Of a stretch of 64,000 bases of DNA, positions 13,001 to 25,010 are shown piece after piece (the stretch's first letter is position 1; the number at the start of each line of letters is the position of its first letter). This stretch comes from Druceiella hillmani. Lineage: Eukaryota; Arthropoda; Insecta; Lepidoptera; Hepialidae. The position numbers and the translations under genes were made by a program. The notes beneath the pieces are model-generated. The model had not been told where the DNA came from. It did not search any database and saw only the letters and a program-made list of their open reading frames with translations. Location of the stretch: positions 9,122,501 through 9,186,500 of the forward strand of contig JAYKKI010000006.1 of assembly GCA_039881145.1 (NCBI GenBank), given 5' to 3'.

Positions 13001-13537
13001 ATTTGTGTTAACCTAATGAACAATGTCGTGTTGGATGTGAATCGTGCTGATGATGTTGCAGAAAATAATATCAGAATTTTGGATTTGTATAAAGCTTGTA
13101 ACATGTTATTGGAAGTATGTGATAAGTTATGTTCTGCCGTCAATGTCCAGGTAATGCATTAATAACTTATTTATTTTGGTATAAACCTGAATGGCATTAC
13201 AGTTTAAGAAATATGAATAAACAGCGTTTAAAGTAGTTAAAAAAATAAAATCTAGTATCGTTTTTAAATCGAATAAAGAGGATCATATCGATGCCTTTCG
13301 GTTGTGATATTTTTTAAGAAAATACTTTTCTCTCGGTTATTGCTTAACTGTTTAATTCATTTTTCAGCTATTTTCATGCATTGTCGTAACTTTAGTCTAC
13401 GCATTGACGGCTGTCAATAATTTACTTCGATTTGCGTGGAATCAGGTATTATTATAGCTACTTTATTTAAATTTGTATTTTAAAATTGTCGATGTGCTCG
13501 CCGTTTTCTGATTGAAGTTTAATACTCATCGCCTGAT
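10027..13537. repeat. Right arm of the large inverted duplication
   Basis: Reverse complement of 1-3449. It is slightly longer than the left arm because of small indels, including the three coding 4-nt segments missing on the left, a short duplication of TATGTTATAGCAGTTTTT near 11113-11160, and a CTACTACTACTAC stretch near 11503. It carries the 5' flank and first two exons of the intact receptor gene. Whether homology continues past 13537 cannot be seen because the left partner leaves the window. Confidence 0.95.
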
Positions 13538-14922
13538 TCTCTCCGGACCTATTGTATAATTTATGTGTTTTTGATTTTTATTTCTTATTAAGTTACCGAA
13601 ACAGTAAAACTAGTTTTTTTATTTTGAGTATCAGTTTACTGATTTGATTTGGATAAAGTCAAAAGTATTTTTATGCAATCTGTATTCGCTTAGCATCTGA
13701 TAACGTAAATCAGAAAGCGAAAGTTGGTACCTTTAATTCTCCTAACCACTGTCATTGGAGTTCATTTTTAAAGCTTATCCAAATTTGTTTTATATTTCTA
13801 AATCATGCTCTGAGCAAATGCGCTGATAATGGTTCGAATTTTGGTATTATCTTTATTATTATTGCCATATAATTATAAAAATACCCCGAATACTATTTCT
13901 TACCTTCTTCTTTACTTTTCCTTACTTCTTATAATAAATTGTTCCTGTTGAAATTTGTTTTTTAGTTTTCTCTTTCTTTCGAATGGTTGAGGATGTTTTC
14001 CAAATATTGGTAATCACTTATTTTAAGTCGCTAACTCAGTAATCCGCTGAGACTAGTTCGGTTTCTTGGATTGAGAGTTATTAGAATTTTCTGTCTCTTT
14101 TTTAAATTCCCACTACTGAAGCAACGGTTGTATATCACATTGTTGTTTAAAATGAATCAAAACTGTGTTCAGCTGCACTAATTGTTTTGTTTATTTTCTA
14201 AGCTTTAATAGTCGGATTATTTCTTAAAGTGTGAATTAAATATATTAAATCTAGATTTTTGAAATATCGCAAAATATTTTGACTATCATATAAAAACAAT
14301 TTAAACTAGTTTAAAATAATATAAACTTGCTTAAAACTGAAAAAATTAATATTTTTTAAAAATGTTTAATGCTTAATGCTTATGTGTCGAATAAAAAGTT
14401 ATCTCTTGTGTAGAACGAAATATTTCAAAATACACTGAACACAATTTTTATGGAGAAATATACAAATGGTATAACTTGTTACAGAGCACACTGAACGAAG
14501 CATTCACAATTTTATTATTATTATGGTGTTTCTATATGACGACGATTGGCATTACATGTTTCTTTGCTGCAAGTGTTCAAACTGAAATAATTCGAATCAA
14601 AAGGACCACAAATAATATCTTGGCGACGTGTTATTTTGGTAAGTATTGTTAGGTATAAGTTTCATACGCGTCTATTTAATGTGTTGCATACACGTATTTA
14701 AATTATTATTACAGCATTATTATCGACCGTATCTCTTTAAATTTCATAATATTAAATAACCCTAGAATTAAGTGGAAATATTTCATAAAAAACTTTACCG
14801 AAATCGCTTCACTCTCCTCCCACTCAATTTTTTATTTATTTTTTTAAAAATAATAATCCTTGTATTTTATTCGTAACTATATATCTTTAGGAAGCTTTAT
14901 ATATCAAAGCACACACACACAG

Positions 14923-14959
<37 letters not shown>

Positions 14960-15308
14960 TATCTGTATGTGTGTGTGTGAACAGACATAGATATGTTAGC
15001 CTTTTACATTAGTATTTTCATGTTAGTTCTAGAGGTGACAAGAAAACTCACTCACTCATTTCGGATAAAATTTTAATTAAATTCTTTCCATTTTTTCCAA
15101 ATTTATTGCTTTTAGTAATATTTCACTTGTTTCAGATGAACAAGACAGAATAATTTTGGACAGAATAAATCAGTTGCAGCAAACACCAGTTGAATTTACA
15201 GTTTGCGGTGATTTCGTTCTGGACCTCAAATTAATTTTTAGTTTAATCGGTGTTGTTGCTACTTACACTATTGTTCTCGCTCAGTTTTACAGTTTTACTT
15301 TAAATTGA
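12380..15308 (+). CDS. Insect gustatory receptor, four exons, intact
   Basis: A seven-transmembrane, ligand-gated chemoreceptor of the insect gustatory receptor family, expected in the dendritic membrane of taste neurons. Ligand unknown. Exons: 12380-13150, 13368-13445, 14485-14638 and 15136-15308, all with GT/AG introns (217, 1039 and 497 bp; phases 0, 0, 1), giving 391 codons, the usual length for the family. Exon 1 holds about four hydrophobic segments (around residues 43-62, 70-95, 128-150 and 165-185). Exon 2 holds one (258-277), exon 3 one (290-312), and exon 4 the last with the family signature TYTIVLAQF at 377-385. I chose the ATG at 12380 because MANIKENYS matches MANIEEEYS of the paralogue at 29877. 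An in-frame upstream ATG at 12299 adds 27 codons lacking a counterpart there. An AATAAA follows at 15403. The first two exons lie in the palindrome arm. Confidence 0.93.
14910..14979. repeat. Compound CA/TA/TG microsatellite in receptor intron 3
   Basis: A (CA)n run, a GATATAC link, a long TA run, then TATCTGTATG and a (TG)n run. The two flanks are reverse complements, so the whole block is a near-palindrome that could extrude as a cruciform. It lies inside the last intron of the plus-strand receptor gene. Confidence 0.9.
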
Positions 15309-15402
15309 ATTCATTATGAACAACCATCTTAACCAATAGAATGGGACCGTTTTTAAGGATGTATTAATAATACTCTACTAATCATTTAATGACATTTAGT
15401 TA

Positions 15403-15408
15403 AATAAA
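15403..15408 (+). terminator. Polyadenylation signal of the plus-strand receptor
   Basis: AATAAA 95 bases after the TGA stop of the receptor, the first canonical hexamer downstream on this strand. Confidence 0.6.
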
Positions 15409-15409
15409 A

Positions 15410-18400
15410 TGAATATTACTTTACACAAATTGATGCTGCAAAACTCGTTTGCTGTAGGAATCTTAGAGCAAGCTATTAAAATAATATTAAATTTACTAAA
15501 GATATAACACTGCCTTGAGCAAAAATGTAAGAGAATTTCTTTATCTTCTAAAATTGCTATCAAACAAATCCGCGAGATGAAAAATGCTCCAACATCTAAA
15601 GTATACAAAACTAAAGAAAACAAGGCATAATATGTTCTTCCAAAAATATGAGAAAATAAACAGATTTGCCGTCAAATAATCTTTTACGTCAGTGTAATTT
15701 GCTCTGCGTATTTTATATTAAGACACTGACTGACAAAATTAATACACAAAAATACGAACTGAAATGTAAACAATTACATCTCCTTTACTGGGTATGGACG
15801 AGTTTATTCTGCACTGTAATTTATCGAAAGATATTTTACTCATCAGAAAGCAATAAAACGAAATAATATTAAATTAAAAAAACGTGCAAATTTAGTTTCC
15901 TTTTAACAAATGCTATTTTTCAAGAATTTTTCTTGAAACCTTGATTTTGAATATTATCTGCAATTTCAAACACAATAGGCAGGCACAATAGGTAGTAATC
16001 AAAGCAAAAGCATGTTAAAATATGATAAAATTCCACGAAAACAGCGTATCGAGATATGATAAAAAGTTATTGAAGGAAAATAGAATACAAAAATAATTAA
16101 ATACCATTTTAAAAAAAGTGGAACCATATCATACTGCTGTAAAACAAAATACATCCACCATTATAGGCACAGAATATATGAAATATACAGTCACAACCCT
16201 GCACATAACCACAACTTTGACTCATAAGTACTAGTATATAGGTACTTTGTTAAATGAATTAAAACTTTAAATTTCATATTTTGCTAACAATGTTATACAG
16301 ATTTCAAGAGGTTAACTACAATAATACATTTTTGCAAATGCATAAATAAATTTTAATTAAATTTGCATCGGTTTTTAAAAATAACTCTAATTTTAAACTG
16401 TTGGTTTCGCTGCTGGTTTCGCGGTAACTCTAATTTTAAACTGTTGGGTCGAAATTGCAGAAGCAATTTCTTAAATTTCCAGTAAATATTACAATTTCCA
16501 GTTAAATTTCCAGTATATACTATGGGTTTGTAGTATTTTGTATTTCATGCGGAACTGTTTAAATAACTATTCGGAAAACATTCATAGTTAATTTAACATT
16601 GGTAATATCATCGCATTTATCTTTTTTCATTGCATTTATCTTTTTTATTTTTTCATACTTCTTAGATGATTTTGTTTCTCATAACATTATTGTTATTTTA
16701 CAAGCAATAAACACCAGAATTAACTAACGTCGTATTTTTTATACTTTTCTTGTTGTATAAATTTTTTTCCAATTTATATTATATACTAATGTCCCTCAAT
16801 TTGAAAAAATATTCTTACGGTTGACTAAGAGAAGTTGCTCTTACGACAGTAATATCTATCTGAAAATTACCATTTGTGAATAAATAAATTAATTAATAAA
16901 ATACGTACGAAGGTTACGAACATGTAATTGACGATGATTGCAAGAATGTTATAAACTAGTGGAAGTGGTTTGACTAAGTAAAACTAACATAAATGGTTAA
17001 GGTTTGGTGGACAACCAAGTAACGCATTGTTTAATTAATTTTCATCGTTAGGTAAATGCGAAAATCAAAGTAAGTTGGAAACTTTCTTTTCGCTTTTAAT
17101 ACTTTAAATAATTGTGTCATAATACAGTGGGCATATATTGTTTGAAGCGAAATTATTTCCACCTATTTAAATCGAATAGTAACATAAGGAGAGACAGCTT
17201 TGCATTACGCGCTCTACTCTATTCTAGTATAACTCGGTTGCGCGACTACAGCGCTTCATGGAGAAAATTCATTACTTTTGAGAACATATTGATCATACTG
17301 AGCTCAAACAATACAAAAATTAAAATTCACTCTTTCCCCAATCTCTTAAATTGCTAATTCGGTTTTCTTTGGGATAGATTTTATTTTACAATAGTTTTGT
17401 GTACTTAACTGTTCATACATCACTCATCATATTCATGGATCTGTAAGTCTTACGTTTGCCTATGTTTGTTTTCGCCTATTGTGGTATAACTTCAAATAGT
17501 TAATGTTTCATTAGGTTTAAATTTATATTACCGTATGTTGCTAGTGTTGTAATTGGTCAATTTTTAAAAACATAAGCTTTTTTCTCTCAATATTTGTTAT
17601 TTATGGTACTGATTATATTGTAAAATTCATCTGTCATATTTTTGTGTTAGAAGTACCGTAGGTAAATTTGTCATAATAACCACATAGTAAAATTGGACTG
17701 TTATAACCTTAATGTAATTACAAACTCCAGAAGTTGAACACGAAATTAATCACAAGCTGAAGGTCATCACTAAAGTGGACGTGTTCACAATCTTTAGGAA
17801 ATATCGTAATTTTGCTGGTTACACATAATGTGGAACGTAATATCACATTTTGAAAGATGACAGGAGCATACTTTAGACATGCCTGCAGTTAAATTATAAT
17901 GATAACGTTCTTATAGAATTATGGATCGACATGTCATTAATTTTAGGATACCGCAATTGACTCGTAGACTGAACATGTAAATAAACGTTCAAAGGCCTTG
18001 GGGTATTCATAAGATATTGATTGTAGTATGGTCATATTTCATGTTCATTCTGAGTAAAGTGGAAGCGAACTCTAATTTAACTGCAATTATGTTTCGTTAC
18101 ATTTTTTTTTCTTAAGATACAGAGAAAAGTTTCAAAATTTAGTTTTCTTTTTCTTGTTTTTTAATTTACATACACTCACGCACGAACGCACACACACACA
18201 CACACATACACACACACCCACACATACACAAATGTAAATATGCCTATATGTTTATGTACATGCGAGCATCGTATGTACATCTAGTCTACGCTAAAACGCA
18301 GTAGAGTTGCTGTATTTTAAAAATTTGTTCTAACACTATTCTTATTTAAGTTATGTCAGCAATCAGTAGTAACCGTAGAACAAGATGTCAATGAGTAGTT

Positions 18401-19800
18401 GACAATTATATCTACGAGTAGAATTATATCATAGATACTACATAGAACCACCTGTATTATCAGAAAGTTATTAAAAATATATGACCGTGAACCATTAAGA
18501 TATTAGTTACAAAACGTTGTCAAAATGATTGTGTTAAAACAGTAATTTAAAGAGTTAACAATAATTCGTACTCAAACTTGCAACCCAAGAACTACTAACA
18601 GCTGTTTTGTTTGATTTATTGTTACATCTATTTTCACTCTTGTAATATTGATACAATAATAAACACAATAATTCATGAGGCAAATTTCTGTTGACTGTAT
18701 GATGTCTTTTTTTTCATATTTGAGGGAAAATGTTTAATGTACCCCCTTATGAATGCATTGATTTAAGAAATGTATAATATAACACGGATCCAATTGAAAA
18801 ATCTGTTTAAGGTTTTTCAGAAAATTTAATTTCCTTAGGAAGCTTTATAGGTATTATTATAAATCATTCTGAACTAAATTTTTACGGAGAAGTTTAAAAT
18901 TGTAAATTAAAATTTAACAAGGTCATTATTCATAATAGTAATATACATATATTTAAGTTCAATTTAAGCCCGTATTGAGATGAAGTGAGAAGTTTACTCA
19001 AATCTACAGCACTTGACCTTAAACAATTTTTGAAAGGAGGAAGACGGGAATACGTCTAATATGAACTGTTTGAACAATAAATACCTTCAGAAATATTTAA
19101 AATTAAAATTTCTTGTTATTGTCGTCGGGGAAAAAAGTACTTGAAATTGAAAGGGCTTTTTTATGATCAGAGACATGAGAGAAAAAGGACGATTGGTAGT
19201 ATAGATCATAAAGAGACGAAAAAACTTAAAAAAAAATTTGCGAGGAAGCTGAAATCCAATATAGAAATGACAGGACAAGAGAATAAGATTAAAAAGCTCC
19301 CTCGTTTTCTACGCCTTCTAAAAGCTGCTGTACTCTTGAGCTAATTAGATCTCAGCCCAGTTTGTAAACTCTTAATTGTAATGAGTCGCCATTACCCCAC
19401 AGAATTGGAAAAACAGAATATCTCTGACTACATTAACCACAGTTTGCCACCTTAATGGTTTCTCTGATTGATCGGCTACAGCAGTTACAAGTGCAATATT
19501 GCAGGACTTTGGTCTGGATACTTCGGAATACGCAGAAAAAGTCATGATCCAAGCAAAGGTCGAAGATCTCTGAAACGATGGCATAATGAAATCCAAAATC
19601 AAGAGTATTCTTTTCAAATTAGTGGCATCTAGTCCGATGAAAGAAAGACAAGACACTTGTATTTCAAAGTAGAGGTCAACATTTTTATAAAACAATTACC
19701 ACAAAAGAACACATTTCTTTAATAATGGACCCAAGATCACTATATTTATTGGTGGCCATTTAACTGCGTTACGTGGTAGAGGAAAAGGTATAGCAGATTT
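15410..19800. other. Gene-free AT-rich intergenic DNA
   Basis: No supported coding exon. It contains a 20-plus-base direct duplication around 16383-16445 (CTCTAATTTTAAACTGTTGG twice) and a CA-rich microsatellite at 18175-18230. The open frames at 15396-15623, 15666-15866, 17112-17357 and 19087-19695 have no recognisable domain, no signal sequence and no paralogue in the window. Confidence 0.5.
18175..18230. repeat. CA microsatellite
   Basis: Imperfect (CA)n run interrupted by CATA and CCCA units. Confidence 0.85.
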
Positions 19801-19824
19801 AATACATTAGTTTTTTATTAATAT

Positions 19825-19955
19825 AGCATTATTTCTACTTTCTTTTAATTCTTTACCATGGCATAGGTTTCGTTGTATTACAACATCTTCAGGTGGGCGA
19901 TTAGGAAAGACATAATTGCCGACCTTAAGATGTTGTAATACAACGAAACCTAGCG
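19825..19955. repeat. Inverted-repeat unit at the 3' edge of the LINE relic
   Basis: A 28-base motif (GGTTTCGTTGTATTACAACATCTT core) at 19866-19893 is repeated in inverse orientation at 19924-19952. The left half, including the flanking TTTCTACTTTCTTTTAATTC, is about 80 percent identical to 39005-39085, so it is a dispersed family. On the minus strand the first copy reads CTGAAGA...CAACGAAACC, close to the conserved bases of a hammerhead ribozyme core (CUGANGA...GAAA). The other copies carry changes in that core. Confidence 0.7.
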
Positions 19956-20650
19956 GAATGTTCCAAGCTCTCCTTCTGGATGCCATGGTTTTGTTATGTT
20001 AAAAGCTTCGAAAACACTTTGTAGGCAGTCCGCTCATATTAATTTGGGTCTTCCTCTTGAGCCAGTTTGTTTGGCCAGAAAAATTCGTTTTGTCGTCATA
20101 TCTTCATTCTAATTACATGGCCGGCGCACTTCATACGTTGAATTTTAATAAATTGTATTATACCTGGTTCCTTAAATAAGGGTTAAAGTTCGACATAAGT
20201 TCTCCGTCTCCAAAATCCATTGTCAAATGTCCCACCAAAAATGAACCTGAAGATTTTTCGTTCGAAATTGCAAGGGTTTTTCACCAGTTTGGGACAATGT
20301 CCACGTTTCTGATGCACATGTAAATATTGATCTGATTAAGCTTTTATATAATAGTAGTTAAGTGTCTATTCTGATATTAATAGATTTCAGGAATTTTCTT
20401 AGTCAATAAAAGTATCTGTTGGCTGCAGTTTTTCGTCTCCTTAGTTCTGGAGCCAAATTGTTGCCGGTGTTGATTTCAGATCTAAAGCAGAGTTGGTAAC
20501 AAGTTGCATGTATTTAGTTTTGATCTGGTTTATTGAGAGGTACGTTTTTTTGGCCTTTCTTTCTAGTGCCTAAAATGCCCGTTTGAGGTTTTTTAGGTCT
20601 AGCAATAATGTCAAAGTTATCCACATATGCAATAATTTGTATAGATTTAC
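19956..20650 (-). pseudogene. Decayed non-LTR retrotransposon (LINE) RT C-terminal region
   Basis: Read on the minus strand from about 20640 there is a string of blocks typical of the C-terminal part of LINE reverse transcriptases. QIIAYVDNFDII corresponds to the catalytic AYADD box with D to N. Then come ELRRRKTAANRYFY, LYKSLIRSIFTCASETWTL, a degraded arginine-rich block, HVIRM-like remnants and KQTGSRGRPKL. Stops and frameshifts interrupt every block, so it is not functional. The element's 3' end would be near 19860, where the inverted-repeat unit lies. No endonuclease domain is seen upstream, consistent with the usual 5' truncation. I cannot assign the clade. Confidence 0.8.
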
Positions 20651-23600
20651 CACAAATAAATGAAGGACAACAAATTCAGATTGTTTACTTTACTTTCGTA
20701 CCAAACCGATCTGTATCGCACCGCGGTATGAACCTTGCAAACTGTCTTCCTGCGAGCACACCTGAATGCGATGTGTTTCCGGTAGAGGAAAATAAAAACT
20801 TCGAACCATTTCATATCAAATGATTGTTTCTTTTAATTATAATTATACATAAATTCCTGATATATGCTATTAATTGAGAAATGTTTCTGCACTATCTGCA
20901 ACAGAGACTGGACTAAAACCTGTGAATTGGAATAAAATAGAAACTATTCTAAATTGTTTATTTCGGAGCCTATTTCACCTATCAGTATTCCTGTATCGGT
21001 ACACCTACCTGAGTTTTTTTTAAATCAAGGATGAAGGTAATAAAATACAAAACGTAATAATAAAATAATGAGGCAGCCATATGAAAAAAAATTGAAATAA
21101 AATCCTTATCATCTTTAGATATCTTTAATTCAACACTGTGTAACAGTGGTTTGGAAAATTATCTATCAATACAAAATCTATATTTCTTTAAAGCTAATGG
21201 GTTACTGCAATTACAAACAAAAAATCTGAAACTTGGAGCTTGATTCTATACAATAATTATATAAAAATAACTAACCTTCGGGGAACTTTGGAAGATAAAA
21301 TATACGAGTGGGAGAATTTGTGAACGATGTTTTTGAATACAAAACATGTCGAATTTTATTTTTAACTAATATAATTCAGCTTCATTGAATGTCAATCAGT
21401 CGAATTCGTCACGTAATTAAGAAAAAACAAATATTTTATTCATTATCATTTTTTCTAACGTTTCTTTTTAAACAAAGGTTTTTCTCTGAACAGAAAAGCA
21501 TTTTCCCTGAACTTTCATTAAAGTAATAGCTTGAAATCATAAGTCATACAGCGTAGGATGTTATGAATGATGAATAATAAACTAAACACATAAATATGTT
21601 GATGCTTGTATGAAAGTGTTATGTTCTGTATTCAGTGTTGTGGTGTACATATTTGTGAAGACTGTTTAGAGAAGGTTTATATTTCGATGATCTGTTTACA
21701 TCGTTGCATCATAACCAGAACTGAACATTCGGTGATGATTGGACATCACATTATGAGATGTGAACGTGCCATTTGTACTTAAATGTCTTTATATTTATGT
21801 ACGCTTGCTTGCCATTGTTGTAAGTATGTATGGTAGTTGGACGATATTTAGTAGGCAGATGGACTTTACTAAATATAAAGGCAAAATTAATTTAGAAATA
21901 ATATTTATCAATAAAATAACATGAAGCAGCGAATAAAAAAATGTAAAATTCAGAGTTAAGGGATAAAGGAATTCGTTAAAAAATATTTTCATAAATTAAA
22001 TGCGGGTGGAACTCGACTTACAATGTTTCCGTATGCACTTAGGTATGTACTCATATTAACTGTAAAGTATGGAATATTTCAATTAGACAGTTTAAAATGT
22101 TATAATTCAGGACTCTGTAAATACTCAGAACGATTACTATAATTTTCCAAAAAAAGTTAGACAAATTTTTGGTAATTTTGTCTTTTTTTGTAATTGCAAC
22201 TTTTGTACTTTAAACAGCCCCTGTAAAGTATAATAATCGTATATCATTTTTTAAAAACGAGATCTTTCAACCGTTGTATACTAAAATAGATAAAATAAAA
22301 CCAGTAACCAATAGAAACCCAAACAGAAAAATAAGTATGAAAAGACAAATTTAAAATATTAAAAATTATTTCATTTGAACTTTTTGTTCTAAATTGATAG
22401 AACGTATAATGCTACGGATTTTCATGTTACCCAATGTGACTTCTACAATTTTTCTGGAAGATGAATAATAGACTGGTATTTTTGGCGCTTATTAAAATCT
22501 TCAAAAATAGAAATCAAGTTACGTACATGTATTATACCTCATTGTTAATTTTACTTCATCAAAAATAATATTTCAGTACGACAAGTTTCAAAGTTTAAAA
22601 TATAATCGGCTAGATTTATATAAATGAACGACGTCCGTCGTAAGTTATGAAAACACCATTCCTCGTAAAAACGTTAAATCATGTTATAAACAATATTCTG
22701 CATATTTCTTTTGCTCAGCGAGTAAACCATGTTTATGCTTTCATATCACTCGTGGTGGAACATCTCTACATAAGCATCACTTTTAAAGTCAAGTACAAAC
22801 TCTCGAGTCATTGCAGGCAAAATCAAAAACAACACTCTTACCTAAACATTTTAACAACTGTGTTAGTATTATCCGAATGAGAAATCGATTTAGAGATAAT
22901 AACTCGAGACTTGTTGACGTACATTAACACTATGCTTGTTAGAAATCAGTTATTAAATAAAATCTCATCATAAAAACAGTAAATGTTTTTTATTAATTCT
23001 TGTTCAGTTTTTATCATTTTATTAGAACAACTATTTTTTGATGAAGACTTATTAAAATTATTACATTTGTTTAATATGTCTTAGCAATGCGAAGATAAAT
23101 ACGGAAAAAATAACGGAATTTCCAAATGAGACCCAACTAACTCTCCAAACATATCCATTGCGACAAATCCGTAAAACATTTTAGCGCTTGGAAAATAACA
23201 ATTTTAATAATATCTGTTGCAGAATCGCTTACAACATAAGTATAATATACGTTAAATATACAGACCTTAACTATTTCAAACAAATTTCTTTTCGTCATAT
23301 CTTTCGTCAAGAATATATTGCTGCAGTTAGTTAAACCAAGAATGGAATAATTCAGTTGAAAACTTATTATTTAAAAATAATTTTGCAAAACAATTTTTTT
23401 CTTGCAGCTTTTTTTTACGTATATATTTACATTTTTGCGGAAAAGATTTTCTATTTTTATCAATTTATTCACAAAACGAAACACAGAAATATTATCCTAG
23501 ATTTCCGGTAAACTTTATGTAAATTTCCGGTAACGCTTTTTCTTAATTTTGTGAATATTGTAAATAATATTTCTAGGAATACTGAAATAAAAAGTTCAGG

Positions 23601-24590
23601 AATTTCTTTTAACTTCTTTGTTAAAAAGTTGAAATGAATTCCTATTAATATCACGCACGATACACGCAAAATAAATACTTTAGATCGTATTTATATCTTG
23701 GATATTATCTCCACGACAGATAATTCAAATCAGTTTAGCAATTTTTGTGGATCTCAAACAAAAACAAGATGCAAATAAAAATGGTCACCATAACCGTCGA
23801 TTCACTTAAACAAATATAAAATTTTATATTATAAATACGGCCTTTAACAATCTATTTTGTATCGTGAGTACAATAGAAGTTAAAGTTTTAAATTTACAAT
23901 ATAAATTAAGATAAATTGTAAATCTGTTTAAGCTGGTCGAGCGTGCCGCCACCGGCTGCAAAAATAAGTAACTTATTTACTGCGAATAAATAGGCACCTA
24001 TTTTAAGTCACTTATTTTTTAATCTGTAGTGCGTAGATTTTTTGAAGTCGGTTTTTAAGACATTTTATAAAATGAATGCAGTCACTTCCAGTTTTATTTT
24101 TTATTTCGGTTTCTGTTATTTATAATATTACGATAAGTTTTTTTTTTAATTTCGTCATATTTTAACATGGTATTAATATCTCCAACTATAAAAATTTATT
24201 TTCTTTAAAATTTACTATAAAATTCAAATTCAAATTCATGCGATGATTTATTGAAAACAAGTGTTTTTTAAAAAGTAGTTAAATGTGCAAATTTTTTTTA
24301 TCTTATTAAATTAATAATATTCAAATTATTTTACTTTCCTTTCCCTTCATATTTCATTTCCAATAGTATATTTTTAAATATCTATTAAGGGAGATATTTG
24401 ATTATTTTTTACATGGTTGGTTCGTATTTATGTTTATTAAATATTTAATTAGTACTTTAAAACCTGGACACCATGGCATAAATGTCACTGAACGTATTGA
24501 TAATAATATGACTATGACCGTTAACATATTATATTAATCAAAAATTCGTAATCAAACAAGAATTTTACGTCGTCTTTAAGTACCATTACA
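20651..24590. other. Gene-free AT-rich intergenic DNA
   Basis: Nothing supportable. The short frames at 20608-20823, 21795-21992, 22647-22880 and 23469-23669 show no motif. The region ends at the polyadenylation signal of the minus-strand receptor gene. Confidence 0.5.
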
Positions 24591-24595
24591 CAATT

Positions 24596-24601
24596 TTTAT
24601 T
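24596..24601 (-). terminator. Polyadenylation signal of the minus-strand receptor
   Basis: AATAAA on the minus strand 24 bases beyond the TGA stop at 24627-24625. Confidence 0.65.
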
Positions 24602-24624
24602 TGAGATGATTACTCATAGGTAAT

Positions 24625-24971
24625 TCAATTAAATGTTACGTTGTAAAATTGAGCCAGTACTATGTTGTACGTAGCAATGACAGCGATGAAACTGAAAACG
24701 AAATTGAGGTCCAGAACCAAAGCGCCGCAAATTGTAAATGGTGCTGATAGCTGCAGCAGTTGGTTCATTTGCTTCAGTAGGATCCTGTCTTCTTTATCTG
24801 AAACAAATAAAAAATGAGTACGGCTAACAAATTTGGATAAAAGATAAATACATAAAATTTAATTAGAAAGCTTTTAATGAGCTTTTTTGTAACTTTAAGA
24901 AGTTAAGGCGAAATAAATGGTGTAAAAGCTTATAAAATAAGTGATAAATTTAATGCAACAGTAGAATAGTC

Positions 24972-25010
<39 letters not shown>

